Part shown: piece after piece, positions 50,349 through 59,102 of the stretch
Layout of the letters: every line of letters starts with the position of its first letter
How positions within the stretch are numbered: the stretch's first letter is position 1
Source: DAISWL01 sp036826375
GTDB lineage: Bacteria; Patescibacteriota; Saccharimonadia; Saccharimonadales; HK-STAS-PATE-42
DNA length: 64,000 bases
Reading direction: 5' to 3'
Assembly: GCA_036826375.1 (NCBI GenBank)
Contig: DAISWL010000001.1
Span: forward strand, 1 to 64,000
Notes under the pieces: generated by a model
Seen by the model: the letters and a program-made list of their open reading frames with translations, nothing else
Told to the model about the DNA's origin: nothing
The model's database searches: none
Translations under genes and position numbers: made by a program

Positions 50349-51884
50349 TTATTCTGATTTATTTTTATGCTCATTAAACTTAATCTGCGGATAAATTTTT
50401 TTAGTAGTTTCATCAACCTCCTGGCGAAGCTGAGGGAAGATTACTCCTTCACGGGCAGAGACTCCTTCAAAGAACCAGAAATTGCGCTCACTGTTACCCC
50501 AACCGCAGGCTGGAGGCATGCCGTATTCAAGCATCTCAACAAAATCGATATCCAGCATCATTGCTTCTGCGTCGCCTGAATCCCTTAAGTTTTGCTGTTC
50601 TAAAAATCTTGCAAGTTGATCTTGAGGATCGTTCAACTCACTAAACCCATTACCGAGTTCGCTACCACCAATTACTGGGTGAAAACGCTGGGTTACCCTA
50701 CTATCTTCAGGATCAGTCTTTGCCAACGGGCTAATCTCTACTGGCTCGTGAATTAGCCAGAATGGACCGGCAGATTTTCGGCGAATCAATTTCCAAACGT
50801 TATCTAGAGCCCTGTTAACATTAACGTCGCCGTCAAGTTCCACTTTATTTTCTTTTAAGATTTTTTTAAGCTCCTCAAGATTAGGATTAAAAACATCAAC
50901 TCCAAATTCATCTTTCATGATATCGGCATAATTAATACGTGGCCAAGGCTGATCCAGATCAATCTCGAAACCATTGACATTGCTAAACTGCAATGTTCCC
51001 CAGGTTTCTTGAGCAACATATTTGATCATTCGCTCATACATTTCCATGCCGTCTTGATAATCTTGATAAGCGGCGTAGCTTTCCATGGCGACGTGTTCGG
51101 GAAGATGCTCATCGGAATAATTTTCGTTGCGGAATCTCGGACCAATATCAAAAACTTTCTCATATCCTCCACCGATTAGACGTTTGAGTGGAAGTTCATG
51201 CGAAATGCGCAGGTAGAAATCTTGACCGAGGGCATCCATATGGGTAACAAACGGGTTGGCATCAGCCCCACCAGTGGTATGCTCTAAAACCGGGATGTTA
51301 ATTTCAATGAATCCTTCATCTAATAGAAACTGACGAGTGGCCTGCCAGAACTTAGAACGGCGAATAAAACGTTCCCTAACCTCTTTATTAACATTAAGAT
51401 CAACGTAGCGACGACGTAGACGCTGTTCTTTATCGCTAAACTCCTCATGCCCTAGAGGCATTGGGCGAAGAGTTTTTGTTAGTAACCGTAGGCTGCTAGG
51501 CTGAATAGAGATTTCACCTGTTTTGGTTTTTATCACCTGACCGGATGCCTGGATGAAATCCCCCGTATCTAGAAGCCCAACTTCGCTAAACTTAAGCTCG
51601 CTATTTTCTCTATTTTCAGATGTAAGGGAATCTTCATGCAAAAAAAGTTGGATCTGGCCACTTTGATCTTCAATCACAATAAAGCCGATTTTGCCCATCT
51701 TACGGATATTCTTAATTCTACCCACAACGGAGACGCTGGAGCCTGTGAGTTCACTAAACTTATCTGTGATTTCAGAATTCTTGTGGGTTCGTTTGGATTT
51801 TGCAGGGTACGGGTTAATGCCTAGAGCCTTAATCTGCTCTAACTTCTTCAGTCGTTCGTTTCGATAATCTTGTAGTGTAGCCAT
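50349..51884 (-). CDS. lysS: lysyl-tRNA synthetase, class II
   Basis: Charges tRNA(Lys). An N-terminal OB-fold anticodon domain (SVVGRIKNIRKMGKIGFIVIEDQSGQIQLF) precedes the class II core: motif 1 near FLLDEGFIEINIPVLEHTTGGADANPF, motif 2 with FRNENYSDEHLPEHVAMESYAAY, and motif 3 in CGWGNSERNFWFF. This last is less canonical than the usual GLGIGIDRL but keeps G-x-G-x-x-x-R. At 511 residues the length is normal. AGAAGG precedes the ATG. The TAAGCTTA-type word is rare in this gene compared with its neighbours. Confidence 0.93.
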   Translation of the reverse strand: MATLQDYRNERLKKLEQIKALGINPYPAKSKRTHKNSEITDKFSELTGSSVSVVGRIKNIRKMGKIGFIVIEDQSGQIQLFLHEDSLTSENRENSELKFSEVGLLDTGDFIQASGQVIKTKTGEISIQPSSLRLLTKTLRPMPLGHEEFSDKEQRLRRRYVDLNVNKEVRERFIRRSKFWQATRQFLLDEGFIEINIPVLEHTTGGADANPFVTHMDALGQDFYLRISHELPLKRLIGGGYEKVFDIGPRFRNENYSDEHLPEHVAMESYAAYQDYQDGMEMYERMIKYVAQETWGTLQFSNVNGFEIDLDQPWPRINYADIMKDEFGVDVFNPNLEELKKILKENKVELDGDVNVNRALDNVWKLIRRKSAGPFWLIHEPVEISPLAKTDPEDSRVTQRFHPVIGGSELGNGFSELNDPQDQLARFLEQQNLRDSGDAEAMMLDIDFVEMLEYGMPPACGWGNSERNFWFFEGVSAREGVIFPQLRQEVDETTKKIYPQIKFNEHKNKSE

Positions 51885-51936
51885 GGTATCCCTTCTTTTA
51901 AATCCTGCTTGTATTAACTTAGGTTTAATTATAGCA

Positions 51937-51975
51937 AAAAGCGCCTTAAGTTTTAGATTAAGACGCTTTAATTTT
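51937..51975 (-). terminator. hairpin terminator between greA and lysS
   Basis: AAAGCG-CTTAA (51938-51949) pairs with TTAAG-CGCTTT around eight bases, and a T run follows on both strands (TTTTTG on the minus strand, ATTTTTT on the plus). It lies just after greA, upstream of the lysS promoter TATAAT near 51930. Confidence 0.6.
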
Positions 51976-51998
51976 TTGTGCTAAAAATTGATAAACGC

Positions 51999-52448
51999 CT
52001 ACTCTACACGTTTTATAGTGTACTTTTTGCCGTTTACTTCAAACTCTTCACCGATTTTTTTGCCGAGCATTGCCTTGCCCATTGGAGATTCATCGCTGAT
52101 TTTGCCCTCTGTTGGATCAGCTTCCAGGGACCCAGCGATTATTAAAGTACGCTGTTTGCCATCTTGAGATTCGATAACAACGCTCTCGCCAAGCTCTACA
52201 ACATCTCTGTTTTTACCAGCGGATATTAACTCATAATTTTTGAGTATAGATTCTAACTCAGATATTTTATCTTCAACCTGAGATTGTTCATCCCTAGCAG
52301 CTTGATACTCAGCATTCTCTTTTAAATCACCTTGTTCTCGAGCAACTTTTATGTTTTCCGCAATTTCTGGGCGGCGGCCAATTAACACCTTCAGTTCGGC
52401 CTGGTACTCTGCTAAGCCCTGTTCTGTTAGTTTAAACTTATTAGTCAT
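51999..52448 (-). CDS. greA: transcription elongation factor GreA
   Basis: Rescues backtracked RNA polymerase by inserting its coiled coil into the secondary channel. The N-terminal coiled coil has the acidic tip (KVAREQGDLKENAEYQAARDEQSQVEDKISELESIL, with D and E of the tip in GDLKENAEY), and the C-terminal FKBP-like domain carries VVIESQDGKQRTLIIAGSLEADPTEGKISDESPMGKAMLGKKIGEEFEV. The 149 residues are slightly short of the usual 158. A good Shine-Dalgarno (AAAGGGG) precedes the ATG. Confidence 0.96.
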   Translation of the reverse strand: MTNKFKLTEQGLAEYQAELKVLIGRRPEIAENIKVAREQGDLKENAEYQAARDEQSQVEDKISELESILKNYELISAGKNRDVVELGESVVIESQDGKQRTLIIAGSLEADPTEGKISDESPMGKAMLGKKIGEEFEVNGKKYTIKRVE

Positions 52449-52631
52449 AAGTTTTCCCCTTTCGATGACTGTCTGATTTTAGTTTTGTAGCGATTTCGAC
52501 AGCCTGACTCACATTTTAGCAAATTGGATGTTACCTATTCAAGGCTGTTTTTAAAAAAGTTTTTATTAAATCGTAGCATAAGGAAGTTTTAGTCAAAATA
52601 CTTTGGCCCGGCGGTAAACTAAATCCTAAAT

Positions 52632-53417
52632 TTAAGGTCGAAGTGTTCCGGCAAAAACCTGCCAGGCCAATACAGTTTTTGCTACTAAACTTAAAATTAT
52701 ATAGACCTTCTCGCCATATAAATATTTAGACCATTTGCCAACTTTCTTGTACTGAAGATACATATTGAACGCAAAACTGTTGAAGAACAGGAAAATACTA
52801 ACATATATCCAGTAAACAAAAGTTGGTATCTGACCTCCTCCGTAACTGCTGGAACTTGCTACGTAAATTACAAACACCACCCATGGAACAATACCAGAAA
52901 GGCAGCCTATACAATAGGATAGCCACTTAACCGGTTTTTTAAGCTCAGCCCGATCATTATTCCAGAGCTCCATCACCAGACCCATTAAATTCATAATTGC
53001 GGTTAGGGCAAATATCATAATCAGTGAAGATAAATCATATATTCCACTTAAGACGGATATTGCCACCATCATAACAGAGGCGGATATCGAGTATTCTAGC
53101 CATCTGAATCTGTTAATGCCGTTAGATAGATCTTGGTAGTACTTTTGGTTCCAGATAACTCTCACGGCAAAATGGAAGCTAGCAGAAATAATAAAGAATA
53201 AAGCCACTAGAAAAGCGAGGTTTATATTGCCTATTTGATGACTGGCGGGCTGTAATGATGAAGTAACCGGGTTAAACTCTAGGTAAGATGTAGTGACCGG
53301 CCAATGCGCACCGTCTTTTGCCCATCCCAATATTATGGAAGCGCCTAGTATATGAGACATGCCCGCTACTAAGTTTAACTTATTTAGCTGATTCTTAATT
53401 GATCCAGATATTGCCAT
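52632..53417 (-). CDS. heliorhodopsin
   Basis: Seven-helix retinal protein of the heliorhodopsin family, whose N-terminus lies inside the cell, opposite to type 1 rhodopsins. Diagnostic blocks are NRFRWLEYSISASVMMVAIS in helix 3, with Glu108 as the Schiff-base counterion, SGIVPW in helix 5, and LSLVAKTVLAWQVFAGTLRP in helix 7, with the retinal lysine Lys247. His22 and His82 match the conserved retinal-pocket histidines, and YLYGEKVYI precedes helix 7. The ATG at 53417 follows AAAGGAGG by five bases; a GTG six bases earlier is not needed. Heliorhodopsins do not pump ions efficiently and their role is debated. No carotenoid-cleavage gene is in the window, so retinal may be scavenged. Confidence 0.9.
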   Translation of the reverse strand: MAISGSIKNQLNKLNLVAGMSHILGASIILGWAKDGAHWPVTTSYLEFNPVTSSLQPASHQIGNINLAFLVALFFIISASFHFAVRVIWNQKYYQDLSNGINRFRWLEYSISASVMMVAISVLSGIYDLSSLIMIFALTAIMNLMGLVMELWNNDRAELKKPVKWLSYCIGCLSGIVPWVVFVIYVASSSSYGGGQIPTFVYWIYVSIFLFFNSFAFNMYLQYKKVGKWSKYLYGEKVYIILSLVAKTVLAWQVFAGTLRP

Positions 53418-53499
53418 TACCACCTCCTTTGAATTTATACAGAATTATATTGCTTAATTTAAGTATAGCCCTTAAGCTTAAACCAACACAAGTACATAA

Positions 53500-54261
53500 C
53501 TAATTTAAACTTACTAAGTTTAAAAATCTTCCGGAAACTCTGTTCTGTTTTTTAGATCTTCTGTAAGAAAAGTAATCTTCACTTTCTAAAGTACATACGT
53601 TGGAATCCCAAATATTATGATGGTCAACTCCAGCTTTAATTAGTTGATCTATTATATTTTGCTTATTATTAAAGTGGTACTTTCCATGTTCAATACTTTT
53701 CAGGTATCTGCGTTCAAACAGGTCGCTAGCCTCCTCCCCAAACTCAAAGCATTCAAAACACAGCATCGGACCGAAAGAGATTAATATATTTTCTGGCTTA
53801 ACTTTGTAGATGCTTAGTGCCTTGGATACAAACTTAGATACAATATTAAGTTTAGTAGTATGCCAGCTACCGTGTACTAAACCAACGAAAGTTTTGTTTT
53901 TATCACTAACTATCAAATTGCCACAGTCCGCTATCCCTTGGCCTAGAATAGTATTCTTGCGGTTTGTCATAACGGCATCATAACCATCATAATCGCCCCC
54001 GGAAGACTCGCCATCAATAACCAGGATATTATCTTCAAAACTATGTCTAATGAAAACTATTTTCCCTGAGTTAAGCTTAATAGATTCCGCCGCGTGCTTC
54101 AAATTTTCTTGAATGTTTGCTTCGGGATCTCCCATCCCCTTTTTAACATTTAACGATTCGAAATCTCCGCTAGAAACTCCACCATACCCCTGGAAGAACC
54201 CATGTTTCAAATTAAGATTTAAAAGTAGCGGTGATTTTATAGATTTTATTTTACTATGCAT
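53500..54261 (-). CDS. laccase-domain protein (PgeF/YfiH, purine nucleoside phosphorylase-like)
   Basis: Belongs to the DUF152/YfiH family related to human LACC1, reported to act on purine nucleosides and in some bacteria on cell-wall precursors with wrong amino acids (PgeF). Metal-site motifs are HGFFQGYGGVSSGDFESLNV at the start, a central ADCGN with Cys, and LVHGSWHTTKLNIVSKFV with two His; GPMLCFECFEFG and YFSYRRSKKQNRVSGRFLNLVSL finish the family pattern. It overlaps mraY by eight bases, which supports a wall-related role (inference). Length 253 is normal. Confidence 0.85.
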   Translation of the reverse strand: MHSKIKSIKSPLLLNLNLKHGFFQGYGGVSSGDFESLNVKKGMGDPEANIQENLKHAAESIKLNSGKIVFIRHSFEDNILVIDGESSGGDYDGYDAVMTNRKNTILGQGIADCGNLIVSDKNKTFVGLVHGSWHTTKLNIVSKFVSKALSIYKVKPENILISFGPMLCFECFEFGEEASDLFERRYLKSIEHGKYHFNNKQNIIDQLIKAGVDHHNIWDSNVCTLESEDYFSYRRSKKQNRVSGRFLNLVSLN

Positions 54262-55375
54262 ATGTTGAAAGTATATACAGCACTAGCCCACTAATAGCTG
54301 AGATAACCGAAACTACCCAGTAACGCATTGAAACCTTATAGTTTGGCCATCCCTTTAATTGCAGATGATTATGAAGCGGTGCAATTATAAATATTTTGCG
54401 CTTAAACAATTTTTTGCTAATTATCTGAACCACAGCTGAAAGCACTGTTACAACCAGAGGCAGTCCGATTATAGGAAAATAAACTATGGTATTAGTTGAA
54501 ACTACAATTATTCCGATCATCACCGTTAAGGCTGTTGAGCCCACCTCGCTCATGAAAAACCTGGCCGGTGGGATGTTGAACCACAAAAAAGCAAAGATTG
54601 CCCCGCTGGTTACAAAGCAAAGTGTTGCTAAATCGTATTTGAATTGCAGAACTGAAATTAAGCCTAGCGTAATTAGGATAATTCCAAAAACTCCGCCCGC
54701 AAGCCCATCTACGCCATCTATAATATTACTAGCGTAGGTTGAGATAATCACCATAAATACTATAAAAAAGAAAAGGAATGGCGCAAATTTAACTTCTCCA
54801 AAAAAAGGAAAATAGGTACTGGTTATATCTTGTTTAACAACCATCCACCAGCCAGTTAAAATTGCAACTAAAGATATTATGAGCAGCCTAAACTTAAGGC
54901 TTAATCCCCCGCCAACATACTTACTAAACAAATTAAACTTACCACAAACCATCATGTCGTCTAGAAATCCAACTATTGAACCTATCATAAATCCGAATAT
55001 TGGCAGCCAAGTTTGGCCCCTACTTACAAAGCTGAGTTTACTTATTATTTGATTATGGGTTATATAAGATGCTACATAAAGAATCCCGGCAGTGAGCAAA
55101 ACCCCAACTATAATTACTAGCCCGCCCATACGTGGCACCTGACGCTGGGCATCGTTATGCAATTTATAAGATAACGATGCAGGCGATCCATCTACCGCTT
55201 TAGTTGCGCTTTTTTTGCGCCACAGTTTATTTTTGTATAGAAAATCTGCCAATGGAGATGCCGCAAGCATCCCAAAACCAAATGCGAATAACATTGGCAA
55301 TATAAACTTAACCATATCTAGCCTTGTTAAGTTTAATACTAATTCGAAGTTTTGATTTTGTAAGTTTTCAACCAT
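54254..55375 (-). CDS. mraY: phospho-MurNAc-pentapeptide translocase
   Basis: MraY transfers phospho-MurNAc-pentapeptide to undecaprenyl phosphate, making lipid I in the membrane. It has about ten helices. Catalytic landmarks are DDAQRQVPRMGG-like NDAQRQVPRMGG, the acidic FLDDMMVCGKFN, ASNIIDGVDGLAGGVFGI with the catalytic Asp pair, and the loop APLHNHLQLKGWPNYKVSMRYW, where the usual HHHFE reads HNHLQ. At 373 residues the length is normal. In many genomes mraY lies in the dcw cluster; here it is some 23 kb away with the laccase-domain gene. Confidence 0.94.
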   Translation of the reverse strand: MVENLQNQNFELVLNLTRLDMVKFILPMLFAFGFGMLAASPLADFLYKNKLWRKKSATKAVDGSPASLSYKLHNDAQRQVPRMGGLVIIVGVLLTAGILYVASYITHNQIISKLSFVSRGQTWLPIFGFMIGSIVGFLDDMMVCGKFNLFSKYVGGGLSLKFRLLIISLVAILTGWWMVVKQDITSTYFPFFGEVKFAPFLFFFIVFMVIISTYASNIIDGVDGLAGGVFGIILITLGLISVLQFKYDLATLCFVTSGAIFAFLWFNIPPARFFMSEVGSTALTVMIGIIVVSTNTIVYFPIIGLPLVVTVLSAVVQIISKKLFKRKIFIIAPLHNHLQLKGWPNYKVSMRYWVVSVISAISGLVLYILSTYA

Positions 55376-55444
55376 CTATGACATTGTAACACGAGAAGTA
55401 TTGTACTTTAATATTTTAAGATTAAGTCACCATGAATTTAAAAT

Positions 55445-55684
55445 TCATAAAAAATGTTTTCTGGAAAAAGCTATGCCCGATCCTGTCTTCAAATAAGATT
55501 CAAATTTCAAGGCATCAGTTTCATTATTTAAAGCAAAATAAGCATGCAGTAACCAGGGCATATGTTTTGAAGTGTGATGACTTTTACCATTATTATGCTC
55601 TTTAAATCTTCTTTTAAGATCTTTCATGTAGCCCGTATAAATACTGCCATCCTTTAAACTTTTTAGTATGTAAACATAAAACAC
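55445..55684 (-). CDS. GIY-YIG nuclease-fold protein (YhbQ/UPF0213 type)
   Basis: Single GIY-YIG domain of 79 residues: FYVYILKSLKDGSIYTGYMKDLKRRFKEHNNGKSHHTSKHMPWLLHAYF..DALKFESYLKTGSGIAFSRKHFL. The motif reads VYI...YTG, with Arg in LKRRF and Glu in KFESYLK, so the active site looks complete. Stand-alone members are common in CPR genomes; their targets are mostly unknown. It ends near the tRNA-Ser gene on the same strand. Confidence 0.85.
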   Translation of the reverse strand: MFYVYILKSLKDGSIYTGYMKDLKRRFKEHNNGKSHHTSKHMPWLLHAYFALNNETDALKFESYLKTGSGIAFSRKHFL

Positions 55685-55771
55685 TTTGACGCCCCTTGTA
55701 TCATGCTATTGCGAAGAATGGCTCTTCAGCAAACTTAGATTACATCCTACGTAGCCTTTGGCGAAGTGGGA

Positions 55772-55861
55772 TGGCGGAAGAGGAGGGATTCGAACCCTCG
55801 GTACCGTTGCCGACACACTTGTTTTCGAGACAAGCCAGTTCAACCACTCCTGCACTCTTCC
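55772..55861 (-). tRNA. tRNA-Ser (CGA)
   Basis: A 90-base class II tRNA: acceptor GGAAGAG pairs with CTCTTCC, the anticodon loop is CTCGAAA (anticodon CGA, reading UCG), it has the long variable arm of serine tRNAs (TGTCGGCAACGGTACC region), a T loop GGTTCGAATCC, and an encoded CCA end. A TATAAT about a dozen bases upstream (near 55873) is its likely promoter. Confidence 0.95.
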
Positions 55862-55895
55862 TGCTAAGCTTAATTATAACTTAAGTTTAAAATCT

Positions 55896-56681
55896 TTACA
55901 GAAAATATAATAAAAACGCTAACCCAGCCACTATCCTATAAATCCCCCACGGTAGAAATCCGTATCTTTTTACAGCGCTGATGAAGAATTTGATCGCTAG
56001 AATTGCTACAATAAAAGCTACAATGTTGCCGATAATTAAGTTTAGCATCTGAGTATAACTTAAGCTTAGACCATCTTTAAAAAAACTGAAGAACTTGTAG
56101 CTTGTTGCGGCAGTCATGGCTGGAACGGCAATTAAAAAGCTAAATTCAGTAGCTAGTTTTTTAGTTAAGCCTTGTTGTAGGCCTCCGATGATTGTGGCAG
56201 CACTGCGGCTAGTTCCGGGGAACAAAATCGCTAACGTTTCCCAAACACCAACCCACCAAGCTTTTTTATAACTAATTTTTTCTTGAGGAGATTTTTTAAG
56301 ATGTAACCTCTTAAATAAAGGATCTATAAATAAAAGAACTATACCGCCGCAGATTAAGGTGATGGCTGTAGCTATTGGGCTGCCGAGGGCGGAATCTATT
56401 TTATCAGAGAAGATGAAGCCGATTATTAAAGCTGGAATCGTTGCCACTATAAGCTTAAGATAAAACTTTTTATCTTTAAAATTAAAGAATAACTTATGGT
56501 ACAAAAAAACTACCGCTAAGATTGCCCCGAACTGAATTGCAACTTCATAAAGTTTAGTGAAATCATTCTGCGGAATTTTTAAGATGTTTGATACTAGAAT
56601 CAAATGCCCAGTTGAGCTAACGGGGATAAACTCGGTTAAACCTTCTACTACCGCAAGAATAATGGCTTGAATTAAATTCAT
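55896..56681 (-). CDS. uppP: undecaprenyl-diphosphatase (bacitracin resistance)
   Basis: UppP recycles undecaprenyl pyrophosphate to the monophosphate carrier for wall synthesis. The 261-residue membrane protein has the two active-site motifs: VVEGLTEFIPVSSTGHLILVSN at the N-terminus and LFPGTSRSAATIIGGLQQGL in the second half, with a short His/Glu-bearing loop between. TATAAT lies eight bases before the ATG, and a TAAGCTTA word fills the space between. Confidence 0.95.
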   Translation of the reverse strand: MNLIQAIILAVVEGLTEFIPVSSTGHLILVSNILKIPQNDFTKLYEVAIQFGAILAVVFLYHKLFFNFKDKKFYLKLIVATIPALIIGFIFSDKIDSALGSPIATAITLICGGIVLLFIDPLFKRLHLKKSPQEKISYKKAWWVGVWETLAILFPGTSRSAATIIGGLQQGLTKKLATEFSFLIAVPAMTAATSYKFFSFFKDGLSLSYTQMLNLIIGNIVAFIVAILAIKFFISAVKRYGFLPWGIYRIVAGLAFLLYFL

Positions 56682-56711
56682 TAAGCTTAATTATAACAGT
56701 AAGAAATGAGT

Positions 56712-58565
56712 TTAGGCGGAAATCCGATTTAAAGATTTAGGACCGCGATGCGCCCGATAAGCATAAATCATAACTATCACATCGATTAATTCTTGGATGC
56801 CGGCTCCCACAACTGGGCTGAATTTGCCAGTTGCAAAAATTAACATTAAGCCGATGCTGATTCCGATTCCAATTAAGATTGCCTCTTTGGCGGTTTTAAA
56901 AGTATACTTAGCTATTTCTCTAGCCTCGTATACTTTATGAAAATCATCTAACATAATAACAACATCAGCGCTCTCTGAGGCTGCCGCACTGCCCTTAGCG
57001 CCAAGAGCGATCCCCACATCAGCGGAGGCCAACACCGGCGCATCATTGATTCCATCTCCAACAAAACCGACTTTTAGATTAGCACTTTTTAGCTCGCGAA
57101 CATGGGCTAGCTTATCTTCTGGCAAGCATTCGGCTTTGTAATCTTTGATGCCAACCGTAGCTGCAATCTTTTTTGCTACATTTTTAGCATCGCCAGTTAT
57201 CATCACTATTTTTTCTATTCCACCTTGCTTAAGCTTAGCTATTGTAGATTTCGCCTCTGATCTTTCGCTATCAGTGAAAGTAATAACTCCAACTAGTTCA
57301 TTATTTTTAGCAACATAAACAGCTGTTGAACTTTGAATCATATCTTTATTAAGCTTAATACCATTTTGCTCCATCAGCCTTATGGTTCCAGCCAAAACTT
57401 TTTCCTTACCTTCTGATACTAGGCCCATTCCGGGAACCTCTTTAACCTTAAGTTTGGCGTAATCAAGATTTTTCTGCTTAGCTAAATCTACAATCGCCTT
57501 GGCCACAATGTGATGTGAGCCAGATTCCAACCCAGCTGCTAAACTTAATATTTCACTTTGTTTCAACTTACCGGCAGATATAATTGACCCAACTTTAAGC
57601 TCGCCAGATGTAATTGTTCCTGTTTTATCTAGGGCTAGGGTTTTAATTTTAGCAAGAACCTCTAAAGCCGTACCGTTTTTAACGATGATCCCAGCCTTGG
57701 CGGCCCTACTCATCCCGCTAACTAAAGCTATCGGCGCGCCTAGAAGCAAGGGGCAAGGAGTTGCAACAACTAGAACTTGCAGAAACCTAATCCACTGCCC
57801 GCCGGAAATGAAAAATGCCGCAAAAGCTATGGTAAAAGATATGACAGTAAAGAAAACTGAATATTGATCGGCTAATCTGACGAACCTAGCTCTGGATGTT
57901 GTGGCCTCTTTAACTAGCTGAACTATTTTTTGGTATTGGCTTCCTTCTGCGGTAGATGTGGCTTTGGCGTGCAAGTTTCCATCCATATTTATTGACCCAG
58001 AAATTAAGCTTAAACCTTCAGATTTTTCTACAGGTACGCTCTCTCCCGTGAGTGCAGATTCATCCACAAAACTGCTTCCTTCTGTGATTATCGCATCAAC
58101 CGGAACTACATCCCCCGCTTTTAAAATTACTATGTCACCTTTTTTAATTTCGCTAAGTTTAACTTTAATTTCTTTGCCGTTTTTTAAGATTAAAGCCCTG
58201 CTTGGTTGACGATTCATTAATGCATCCAACTCTCCTTCGGCACGATGCTCAGCATAATTTTCTAGAGATTCACCCCCAGTGAGCATCAAAACTATAACTC
58301 CAGCTGTAATATATTCACCTAAAATCAAAGATGTCACAATAGCAGTAATCGCTAGTAAATCTACCCCAAGTTCACCTTCCCTGATGCTGTTTATCATATC
58401 TTTGGCCATTGGCACAACCTGAGCTACACAGCTAGCTATCAGGATGATATTACCCACATCGTTGAACTTAAATAGATATGCAATGATGGCGGCTAAAAGC
58501 GCTATCGCAGCCAAAGCAGCCTCTTTGTAATCGAATTTATTCCACCGCTTAATAAGTTTATTCAC
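56712..58565 (-). CDS. P1B-type heavy-metal ATPase
   Basis: Metal-exporting P-type ATPase with 617 residues. It has TGES in the actuator domain (173-176), the metal-site helix ATPCPLLL (TPCP, residues 269-272), phosphorylation Asp313 in LALDKTGTITSG, and the hinge GDGINDAPVLASADVGIA. No N-terminal metal-binding domain precedes the first helix. The TPCP motif is closest to the P1B-5 pattern, unlike the CPC of copper and zinc pumps. The ATP-pocket SEHP motif is altered to SHHI (350-353): the His is kept but the Pro is lost. The start is GTG behind GAGAGG. Confidence 0.9.
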   Translation of the reverse strand: MNKLIKRWNKFDYKEAALAAIALLAAIIAYLFKFNDVGNIILIASCVAQVVPMAKDMINSIREGELGVDLLAITAIVTSLILGEYITAGVIVLMLTGGESLENYAEHRAEGELDALMNRQPSRALILKNGKEIKVKLSEIKKGDIVILKAGDVVPVDAIITEGSSFVDESALTGESVPVEKSEGLSLISGSINMDGNLHAKATSTAEGSQYQKIVQLVKEATTSRARFVRLADQYSVFFTVISFTIAFAAFFISGGQWIRFLQVLVVATPCPLLLGAPIALVSGMSRAAKAGIIVKNGTALEVLAKIKTLALDKTGTITSGELKVGSIISAGKLKQSEILSLAAGLESGSHHIVAKAIVDLAKQKNLDYAKLKVKEVPGMGLVSEGKEKVLAGTIRLMEQNGIKLNKDMIQSSTAVYVAKNNELVGVITFTDSERSEAKSTIAKLKQGGIEKIVMITGDAKNVAKKIAATVGIKDYKAECLPEDKLAHVRELKSANLKVGFVGDGINDAPVLASADVGIALGAKGSAAASESADVVIMLDDFHKVYEAREIAKYTFKTAKEAILIGIGISIGLMLIFATGKFSPVVGAGIQELIDVIVMIYAYRAHRGPKSLNRISA

Positions 58566-58636
58566 TTTAATCCATTTCCTCTCTGTTATATTAAGCTTAA
58601 TTATACTATAGAATCAAAATTTAATCCATAAGAACA

Positions 58637-58666
58637 TTGACAAAAACATAACAAGTATGATATATA
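58637..58666 (+). promoter_or_regulatory. promoter of the 58718 gene
   Basis: TTGACA (58637-58642), an 18-bp spacer and TATATA (58661-58666), with AAGAAGGAG before the ATG. The plan matches the promoters of the orphan genes at 25.2 and 40.9 kb rather than the leaderless ones. Confidence 0.5.
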
Positions 58667-58717
58667 TATTAGCTTTTTGAAGCTAAATAATAGTAATCAA
58701 GCAAGAAGGAGAATAAA

Positions 58718-59044
58718 ATGAGCCTTAACACTCTAAATATAGGCCCGATAGAAGAGCTCGTGGGCCCCGGATCGGTTATCATTGATGGTGATGGCCGAGT
58801 AAAATATAAACCAGATACCATTAGCCTGGCAACTCACGATTTAGATGTGGCTAGGGGCAAGATGATTGTTAGTTTAGTCGTGTGGCCAGACGACCCAGAA
58901 GCGACAGCTGGCGCAATAAGACTTGTTGGTTCAGAACGATTAAAAGCTGTAGCTAGGCACGTTATGGGTGACGGGGAAATTAACCTAGATGCACCAGAAG
59001 GTACAGTAACTTATCTAAAACCAGCGCCGGATAGTCCAAATTAA
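58718..59044 (+). CDS. orphan protein, 108 aa
   Basis: Small unrecognised soluble protein, beta-rich at the start (EELVGPGSVIIDGDGRVKYKPDTIS), a central VSLVVWPDDPEATAGAIRLVGSE, and an acidic end. No signal or membrane segment is seen. AAGGAG precedes the ATG at seven bases, and a TTGACA promoter lies upstream. It is a lone plus-strand gene among minus-strand housekeeping genes, like those at 25.2 and 40.9 kb. Confidence 0.65.
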   Translation: MSLNTLNIGPIEELVGPGSVIIDGDGRVKYKPDTISLATHDLDVARGKMIVSLVVWPDDPEATAGAIRLVGSERLKAVARHVMGDGEINLDAPEGTVTYLKPAPDSPN

Positions 59045-59102
59045 CCAATAAAATCTTTCTTGATTCCCCTTTTTACCCGCCAAACTACTATCTTGCTTAA
59101 GC

